Assembly: GCA_029298735.1 (NCBI GenBank)
Contig: JANSLP010000127.1
Coordinates: 21,436 to 85,435, forward strand
Length of the DNA stretch: 64,000 nt
Reading direction: 5' to 3'
Source of the DNA: Ophiostoma sp. CBS 140.51
Lineage: Eukaryota; Ascomycota; Sordariomycetes; Ophiostomatales; Ophiostomataceae
Below the pieces are notes generated by a model that was not told where the DNA came from, did no database searches, and saw nothing but the letters and a program-made list of their open reading frames with translations. The position numbers were made by a program, and so were the translations under genes. Positions 57,646 to 64,000 of the stretch are shown piece after piece. Each line of letters opens with the position of its first letter. Positions within the stretch are counted from its first letter, which is position 1.

Positions 57646-60600
57646 GCTCGCTCAAGTTCGTGGCCGCGTCCCTCGGCGTCATTGCCGCGGCCAAGGATAC
57701 GTCACACAATGCCCCGTTGGCAGACGCCGTCAAGAAGGCCCTCGCCGCCATCAAGGAGAACGACCCGCAGTTCCCTGACCCTGAAATCATCTTTGCGCCG
57801 CTGCAGCTTGCCACCCGCTCTGGCAGCATCCCCCTGACTACGACCGCCCTTGACTGCATCGGCAAGCTCATCTCCTACTCCTACTTCTCTATCCCCTCTG
57901 CCTCCGCCGCCGCTGCCTCTGCTGCCGCCGATGCCGCCTCGACCGACGCCGATGAGGACCCACAAAGCCACGGCGCTGCTGCATCAACAGAGGGCTCCTC
58001 GGACCCTGCCGACCGCGCACCTTTGATCGAGCGGGCCATTGACACAATATGTGACTGCTTCCAGGGCGACACGACGCCGGCCGAGATCCAGCTGCAGATT
58101 GTCAAGTCACTGCTGGCGGCCGTCCTTAATGACAAGATTGTCGTCCACGGTGCTGGTCTACTCAAGGCCATCCGCCAGGTGTACAATGTCTTCTTGCTCT
58201 CGCGGAATGCCCCCAACCAGCAGGTTGCCCAGGGCACGCTGACGCAGATGGTCGGCACCGTCTTTGAGCGTGTCAAGCTCCGTCTCCAGATGAAGGAGTC
58301 GCGGCTTGGCCTCTCGAAGCTCAAGCACAATGGCAGCAATGCCACCTTTGAGCAGCCAGACGGTGCCCGCGCCAGCACGGCTTATGAGGGCGAGGGCGAT
58401 GAATCTCCCGATGCGGCCTCAGTTGCGACAACACCTGGTCTTGCTAGTGATGCCGGCAGTGGCGCAAACGGCGAAGGTGGTGCCGAGGCCAAGCTCACCC
58501 TCAAGGATCTCGAGCACCGCAAAAGTTTCGACGACTCCAACCTTGGCGACGGCCCGACCATGGTGACGCACCTCAAGCGTGGCCCGACCTCTTCCGCAAG
58601 ATCCGTGTCCGAGCAGACGAACCCTGACAGCCCCCACGAGGAGGCACCCGAGTCTCTTGACGCCGAGGACGAGGTTTACATCCGGGATGCCTACCTTGTG
58701 TTCCGTTCGTTCTGTAACCTTTCCACCAAGGTCCTGCCGCCCGACCAGCTCTACGACCTGCGTGGCCAGCCTATGCGCTCTAAGCTCATCTCGCTGCACC
58801 TCATCCATACCCTCCTCAACAACAACATAAGTGTCTTCACGTCGCCTCTCTGTACCATCACCAACACCAAGAGCAACGAGCCTACGAGCTTCCTGCAGGC
58901 CGTCAAGTTCTATCTGTGCCTCAGCATCACGCGCAATGGTGCCAGCTCTGTCGACCGCGTCTTCGAAGTCTGCTGTGAGATCTTCTGGCTCATGCTCAAG
59001 TTCATGCGGGCGCCCTTCAAGAAGGAAATTGAGGTTTTCCTGAATGAGATCTACCTGGCGCTCCTGGCACGGAAGACCGCCCCCATGTCACAGAAGCTGT
59101 ACTTCATCAACATCCTGAACCGCTTCTGTGCCGACCCTCGCTCCCTTGTCGAGACCTATCTCAACTACGATTGCGAACCGAATGTCGACAACATCTTCCA
59201 AACGATTGTTGAAAGCCTGTCCAAGCTGGCCATCACGCCCGTCCCTATCGCCGCTGATATTGAGCGCGCATACGAGGAGAAGCACGGCAGCACAAGTGGC
59301 AGCGACTGGCAAATCAAAACGTCTCTGCCGCCGCCACTGACGGTGAACTTTATCGTGCCCCACCATGCGCCTGAGCCGGAGTTCCCGCAAGAATACATTA
59401 TGAAGCGGGTATCTCTCGATGCCCTCGTCGAGTCGCTGCGGTCAATGGTCAACTGGTCGCAGGCTGATCGTCCCGATGGTGGCGCAATGGCGGCTGCTGC
59501 TGCCGACGTAGACCGGAGGGCATCTGTGGACGATGTCCGGGAGTCTATCGATCCTTCAATCAGTGACAGCGTCTCGCGTGTTGATACCCCGGTCCTTCCC
59601 TCGACACCTGTTATGGACGACGACCCGGAGCAGCTTGAGAAGGAAAAGGCCCGCAAGACTGCTCTAGCCGCAGCCATCAGAGCGTTCAACTTCAAGCCGA
59701 AGCGCGGTCTCAAGTTGCTCATCGACCAAGGCTTTATCCCTAGCGACTCGCCGCAAGACATTGCCAACTTCCTGATCCGGGAAGAGCGGCTGGACAAGGC
59801 CCAGATTGGCGAGTACCTTGGCGACGCCGACCCTAAGAATATCGAGACGATGCATGCCTTTGTCGACACCATGGACTTTACGAAGCGCCGTTTCGTGTCC
59901 GCCCTGCGCCAGTTCCTCCAGTCTTTCCGTCTGCCCGGTGAGGCCCAGAAGATTGATCGTTTCATGCTCAAGTTTGCCGAGCGTTACAATGATGGCAATC
60001 CCAACGCCTTTGCCAACGCCGACACGGCTTACGTGCTGTCATACTCGGTTATCATGTTGAATACCGATCTGCACAGTAACAATGTCGTGAAGCGCATGAC
60101 CCAGCAGGACTTCATTCGCAACAACCGCGGCATCAACGACAATGCTGATTTGCCCGATGAGTACCTGATTGGCATCTACGAGGAAATTGGCTCCAACGAA
60201 ATTGTGCTCGATAGTGAACGCCGGGCAGCCGCCGCGGCCGGTACCCTTCCTGTGCAGCAGCCCACGGGCTTGGCGAGCGCCTTTACCAACGTTGGTCGCG
60301 ATCTGCAAAGAGAAGCGTACGTGCAGCAGTCCGAGGAGATCTCCCTGCGGTCCGAGCAGCTCTTCAAGAACCTGTTCCGCAGCCAGCGCCGCAATGCTGC
60401 CAAGGCGGGTAGTGTCAAGTTTGTTCCGGCTACCAACTTCAAGCACATTGGCCCCATGTTTGACGTGACATGGATGTCCTACTTCTCGGCCTTCTCTAGC
60501 CAGATGCAGAACGCTCATAACCTTGACCTGCACCGTCTCTGCCTCGAGGGTATGCAGCTGGCCACCAAGATTGCATGCCAGTTTGAGCTGTCGACCCCTC

Positions 60601-63530
60601 GTGAGGCCTTCATCTCTGCTTTGCGGAACGCCGCCAGTCTCAACAACGTTCAGGAGGTGTATGCCAAGAACGTCGAGGCCCTGCGTGTACTGCTCGAGCT
60701 AGGCTACACCGAGGGCAACTACCTTCGGCAGTCCTGGAAGGACATTCTCATCTCTGTCAGTCAGCTGGAGCGCCTACAGCTGATGGCCAGCGGTATTGAC
60801 GCCAGCGCTGTGCCCGATGTGTCTAAGGCACGCTTCGTGCCGCCATCCAAGGACCGCGGAAGCACCAGCAGCGACAGCCGCAAGTCGATGCAGCGCCGCC
60901 AGCGCCCCCGCGCCCCGACGGGCCCGAACGGTTTCTCGTCCCCAGAGATTGCCTACGATCTGACGTCGGACGACACCATCAAGAGCATGGACCGGATTTT
61001 TACCAATACGGCCAACCTGAACGGCGAGGCCATCACCCACTTTGCCCGTGCACTAACTGAGGTCAGTTGGGACGAGATCAAGGTGTCCGGCTCCAACGAC
61101 AACCCTCGCATGTACAGTCTCCAGAAGATTGTCGAGATCAGCTACTACAACATGACGCGTGTGCGTTTCGAGTGGACCAATATCTGGGACCTCTTGGCCG
61201 ACCACTTCAACAAGATTGGCTCTAACGCCAACGAGGCCGTCGTGTTCTTCGCGCTCGATTCCCTGCGCCAGTTGTCTATGCGTTTCATGGAGATCGAAGA
61301 GCTACCCGGCTTCAAGTTCCAAAAGGACTTCTTGAAACCCTTTGAGCACGTCATGGCCAACTCCAAGAACATCCACGTCAAGGATATGGCACTGCGGTGC
61401 CTGATCCAGATGATCCAGGCGCGTGGCGAGAACATTCGCTCCGGTTGGCGGACCATGTTTGGTGCCTTCACCGTCGCCGCCCGTGACCCTGCCGAAAGCA
61501 TTGTCAACATGGCGTTTGAGAACGTCACGCAGGTGTTCCGGACGCGCTTCGGTGTTGTCATTGCCCAGGGCGCCTTCACAGACCTGATTGTTTGCCTGAC
61601 CGAGTTCTCCAAGAACATCCGCTTCCAGAAAAAGAGTCTGCAAGCCATGGAGACGCTCAAAGCCGTTGTCCCCAAGATGCTCAAGACGCCCGAGTGCCCT
61701 CTGTCGCAGCGCCACCTGGCTGGTGCCGCCAACGGTGGCTCCAATGGCACACACAATGGCGACGGTGCAGGCGAGACTGATCTTAAGTCACCCCAACCGA
61801 GCCGCACCTCAGTTGAGGAGGGCTTCTGGTTCCCAGTATTGTTTGCGTTCCACGATGTCCTTATGACCGGCGAAGATCTAGAGGTGCGGTCTAACGCGCT
61901 CAACTACTTCTTCGAGACGCTCCTGCGGTATGGCGGTGACTTCCCGCCCGACTTCTGGGACATCTTGTGGCGCCAGCAGCTATATCCCATCTTTCTTGTG
62001 CTCCGGTCCCGGCCAGAGATGTCCAACGTGCTGAGCCACGAGGAGTTGTCCGTTTGGCTGTCGACAACTATGATCCAGGCGCTGCGTAATATGATCACCC
62101 TGTTTACGCACTACTTTGATGCCCTCGAGTATATGCTCGACCGGTTCCTCGAGTTACTTGCCCTCTGCATTCTGCAGGAGAACGATACCATCGCTCGCAT
62201 TGGCAGCAACTGTCTGCAGCAGCTGGTTCTGCAGAACGTCGGCAAATTCTCGCAAGAGCACTGGTCTAAGATTGTGGGCGCGTTCTGCGAACTCTTTGAG
62301 CGCACCACGGCCTACCAACTCTTCTCAGCCACAACCATCAACTCGACTGCCTCACTCTCGCCTCCGCCCGGCGCGCTCGAGTTTGGCTACCCGCTGAGCC
62401 CCGGCGTGCCGCCCGATGGCACCTTTGCCGATGAGAAGTCGCTCAAGATCAACGGTGATGGCCATGCCGAGGGTAGTAGCAGCCAGCTTCCCGACTCAGA
62501 CACCGCCTCGACACTGTCGATGCCCAGCGCCGCTGTGGCAAGTGAAAGCGAGGACGGTGAGGACGAGGACGGCAACGACCCACGGACACCCACTGCACAG
62601 AGCATCGCCTCCGTTATTTCCGGCAATGGCCCGTCATTGTCGCAGCCTCTCGAGGACTACAAGCCGACCAGCAACCTTCAGCAGCAGCCTGTGGTGGTGA
62701 CGGCAGCCCGCCGCCGCTTCTTCAACCGCATCATATCGCGATGTGTACTGCAGCTCCTGATGATTGAGACAGTCAACGAACTCTTTAGCAACGAGGCAGT
62801 GTACAACCAGATCCCGTCGACCGAGCTGCTGCGCCTGATGGCACTCCTCAAGAAGTCCTTCTTGTTTGCGCGCCGCTTTAACAACGATAAGGAGCTGCGC
62901 ATGCGTCTATGGCGCGAGGGCTTCATGAAACAGCCGCCCAACCTGCTCAAACAGGAGTCCGGCTCGGCCGCTACCTACGTGTCCATCCTCTTCAAGATGT
63001 ATGCCGACCAGGCCGAAGAGCGCCAGTCGAAGCGCGCCGATGTTGAGAGCGCCCTGGTGCCCCTGTGCAAGGACATTTTGCAGGGCTACCTCGCTCTCGA
63101 GGATGAGAGCCAGCATCGTAACATTATGGCATGGCGCCCCGTCGTCGTGGATGTGCTCGAGGGCTATGCCCAGTTCCCCGAGCCGGCCTTTCTGGAGCAC
63201 CTGTCCGACTTTTACCCCAGCATGATCGAGCTGCTGGGCCGCGAGCTGAGCGGCGAGCTCCGTGTTGCTATTGTTCAGGTCCTGCGACGCGTGGGTGAGG
63301 TCAGCCTTGGTCTCAGTGGCCTCTTCAGCGGCCACGGCGCCGGCAGCCATGGCTCGGGCGAGTACGACGATACGAGCCTGCAAGGCAAGCGTCGGCGGCG
63401 TGGCGACAGTGTGCTGAGCACGGCGACAACCACGACGACCGAGGGCGGCAATGTGGACTACGAGGGCGGCGATGCTAGCACCAAGTTTATGGGACGTCGG
63501 ATGAACTCACCATCCGTGGCTGAGGAGTAG
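57642..63530 (+). CDS. SEC7: Large Arf guanine-nucleotide exchange factor, Sec7/BIG type
   Basis: A single uninterrupted exon of 1962 residues, in the range for Sec7/BIG proteins. Order: N-terminal DCB region (MSSLKFVAASLGVIAAAKDT), an acidic low-complexity insert (about 245-340), HUS region (LNEIYLALLARK), Sec7 domain at about 670-860, then the HDS regions. In the Sec7 domain the glutamic finger is Glu767 in LPGEAQK, and the Arf-contact block is YSVIMLNTDLH. It activates Arf1 at the trans-Golgi for vesicle budding. Residues Tyr801, Ser802, Asp809 and Met819 match the combination known to confer brefeldin A sensitivity. An acidic insert (SESEDGEDEDG) precedes the last HDS block, and the C-terminus is Gly/Ser/Thr-rich. 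The start is the first ATG in this frame, in good context. Confidence 0.95.
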   Translation: MSSLKFVAASLGVIAAAKDTSHNAPLADAVKKALAAIKENDPQFPDPEIIFAPLQLATRSGSIPLTTTALDCIGKLISYSYFSIPSASAAAASAAADAASTDADEDPQSHGAAASTEGSSDPADRAPLIERAIDTICDCFQGDTTPAEIQLQIVKSLLAAVLNDKIVVHGAGLLKAIRQVYNVFLLSRNAPNQQVAQGTLTQMVGTVFERVKLRLQMKESRLGLSKLKHNGSNATFEQPDGARASTAYEGEGDESPDAASVATTPGLASDAGSGANGEGGAEAKLTLKDLEHRKSFDDSNLGDGPTMVTHLKRGPTSSARSVSEQTNPDSPHEEAPESLDAEDEVYIRDAYLVFRSFCNLSTKVLPPDQLYDLRGQPMRSKLISLHLIHTLLNNNISVFTSPLCTITNTKSNEPTSFLQAVKFYLCLSITRNGASSVDRVFEVCCEIFWLMLKFMRAPFKKEIEVFLNEIYLALLARKTAPMSQKLYFINILNRFCADPRSLVETYLNYDCEPNVDNIFQTIVESLSKLAITPVPIAADIERAYEEKHGSTSGSDWQIKTSLPPPLTVNFIVPHHAPEPEFPQEYIMKRVSLDALVESLRSMVNWSQADRPDGGAMAAAAADVDRRASVDDVRESIDPSISDSVSRVDTPVLPSTPVMDDDPEQLEKEKARKTALAAAIRAFNFKPKRGLKLLIDQGFIPSDSPQDIANFLIREERLDKAQIGEYLGDADPKNIETMHAFVDTMDFTKRRFVSALRQFLQSFRLPGEAQKIDRFMLKFAERYNDGNPNAFANADTAYVLSYSVIMLNTDLHSNNVVKRMTQQDFIRNNRGINDNADLPDEYLIGIYEEIGSNEIVLDSERRAAAAAGTLPVQQPTGLASAFTNVGRDLQREAYVQQSEEISLRSEQLFKNLFRSQRRNAAKAGSVKFVPATNFKHIGPMFDVTWMSYFSAFSSQMQNAHNLDLHRLCLEGMQLATKIACQFELSTPREAFISALRNAASLNNVQEVYAKNVEALRVLLELGYTEGNYLRQSWKDILISVSQLERLQLMASGIDASAVPDVSKARFVPPSKDRGSTSSDSRKSMQRRQRPRAPTGPNGFSSPEIAYDLTSDDTIKSMDRIFTNTANLNGEAITHFARALTEVSWDEIKVSGSNDNPRMYSLQKIVEISYYNMTRVRFEWTNIWDLLADHFNKIGSNANEAVVFFALDSLRQLSMRFMEIEELPGFKFQKDFLKPFEHVMANSKNIHVKDMALRCLIQMIQARGENIRSGWRTMFGAFTVAARDPAESIVNMAFENVTQVFRTRFGVVIAQGAFTDLIVCLTEFSKNIRFQKKSLQAMETLKAVVPKMLKTPECPLSQRHLAGAANGGSNGTHNGDGAGETDLKSPQPSRTSVEEGFWFPVLFAFHDVLMTGEDLEVRSNALNYFFETLLRYGGDFPPDFWDILWRQQLYPIFLVLRSRPEMSNVLSHEELSVWLSTTMIQALRNMITLFTHYFDALEYMLDRFLELLALCILQENDTIARIGSNCLQQLVLQNVGKFSQEHWSKIVGAFCELFERTTAYQLFSATTINSTASLSPPPGALEFGYPLSPGVPPDGTFADEKSLKINGDGHAEGSSSQLPDSDTASTLSMPSAAVASESEDGEDEDGNDPRTPTAQSIASVISGNGPSLSQPLEDYKPTSNLQQQPVVVTAARRRFFNRIISRCVLQLLMIETVNELFSNEAVYNQIPSTELLRLMALLKKSFLFARRFNNDKELRMRLWREGFMKQPPNLLKQESGSAATYVSILFKMYADQAEERQSKRADVESALVPLCKDILQGYLALEDESQHRNIMAWRPVVVDVLEGYAQFPEPAFLEHLSDFYPSMIELLGRELSGELRVAIVQVLRRVGEVSLGLSGLFSGHGAGSHGSGEYDDTSLQGKRRRRGDSVLSTATTTTTEGGNVDYEGGDASTKFMGRRMNSPSVAEE

Positions 63531-63934
63531 TTTAAACAGGGGACGAAAATAGCGAGGAGACTGTGTGTAGAGTAGAGGGTTATGCGATGGTCTGTGTTTT
63601 TGTTTCGTTTCAGACGCTTGTTTTTATTATCTTTCCCCCCCTTTTCATTGTTGGTATATATATATATTTGTTGACATTGTCGTGTGCAGCTTTCAGCATG
63701 GCAGTTTATGGCAAACAGTCGAGTTAGAAAACAGGGCGTATCCAAAAAGAAAGTCTTTTTTTATATCTTTAAACAACAAGGACAAAAGCACGTTGAAATG
63801 TAGATTGCCATAAGAAAAACGAGTGTCGTCTCCTATTAACAAATACGTCCGTAGTTGCTGAATGTTAAATTAGGTCATAAAATAGGGTATAAAATATTAG
63901 GGAGTTGATTGGTGAGGGTATAGTTTGAACATAC
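63531..63934. other. Intergenic with short TA tract
   Basis: The 3' region of the Sec7-type gene. A (TA)n run lies at about 63655-63667. It may also contain the first intron or later exons of the minus-strand gene at the right edge; I could not follow that frame. Confidence 0.4.
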
Positions 63935-64000
63935 CTTACGCTGCAACTCGGCCTGTCTCTGTGTGTACTCCACCATACGTTCCGCCATACGTTGATCGCG
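63935..64000 (-). CDS. Partial exon of a coiled-coil protein, cut by the window edge
   Basis: The minus strand reads RDQRMAERMVEYTQRQAELQ then RK, followed by a clean GTATGT donor at 63934-63929. The high Arg/Glu/Gln content suggests a coiled coil. The start of the gene lies beyond the window. The downstream exon is not certain; an acceptor CATTCAG at about 63853-63859 is one possibility. Confidence 0.4.

Noticed and set aside
57702..63383. Several long antisense open frames across the Sec7 gene
   Set aside because: They are shadows of a strongly biased long coding sequence; none has family motifs.

Overview
The window is nuclear DNA of a filamentous ascomycete. Most genes carry short introns (about 55-190 bp) with GT-AG ends and CTAAC/CTGAC-type branch points. 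The products are typical of Pezizomycotina, such as a Zn2Cys6 regulator, an AA7 oxidase, GH128 and DUF4419, and the protein families fit a Sordariomycete best. A finer placement, for example Ophiostomatales, would be a guess. No bacterial operons, CRISPR arrays, rRNA or intact transposons were seen.

Layout. 0.8-12 kb: a secreted GH128-like glucanase; a four-exon gene joining a dynamin-type GTPase domain to a membrane GT2 glycosyltransferase; a secreted DUF4419 protein; and a D-2-hydroxyacid dehydrogenase (-). 12.8-24 kb: a secreted bicovalent-FAD oxidase (-), a secreted beta-propeller lactonase-like protein and an eight-exon MFS sugar porter, separated by gene-poor stretches of 2.7-3.1 kb. 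24.4-32 kb, housekeeping: an Rvs161-type BAR protein (-), peptidyl-tRNA hydrolase (+), ribosomal protein S20 (-), tRNA-Asp (-) and a Grr1-type F-box/LRR protein (-). 34.7-44.2 kb: an AIM18-like mitochondrial protein (+), a glutaredoxin (-), a membrane-anchored UBL-BAG protein (+), ribosomal protein L16 (+) and a Swi5-type recombination protein (-). 45-49 kb: two small secreted Ser/Thr/Pro-rich proteins (+) and an Ala-rich protein of unknown function (-). 49.3-63.5 kb: a large Zn2Cys6 regulator with a His-rich tract (-), pyruvate dehydrogenase E2 (-) and a single-exon 1962-residue Sec7-type Arf-GEF (+). The first bases of a further minus-strand gene touch the right edge.

The genes do not form one pathway. 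The left 24 kb is rich in secreted, cell-wall and carbohydrate functions (GH128, GT2, AA7, lactonase, sugar porter). The rest is mostly housekeeping in convergent and divergent pairs. The most unusual item is the GTPase-glycosyltransferase fusion at 3041-7070: GTPase motifs G4-G5 and the whole GT2 enzyme lie in one uninterrupted exon. Secondary points are a CACGTG-N10-TGACTC pair upstream of both ribosomal-protein genes, an alternative-start glutaredoxin with a mitochondrial-type leader, an ATGA-overlapping uORF on the Sec7 gene, and the His-rich regulator. All exon boundaries were derived by eye from splice signals and reading frame.
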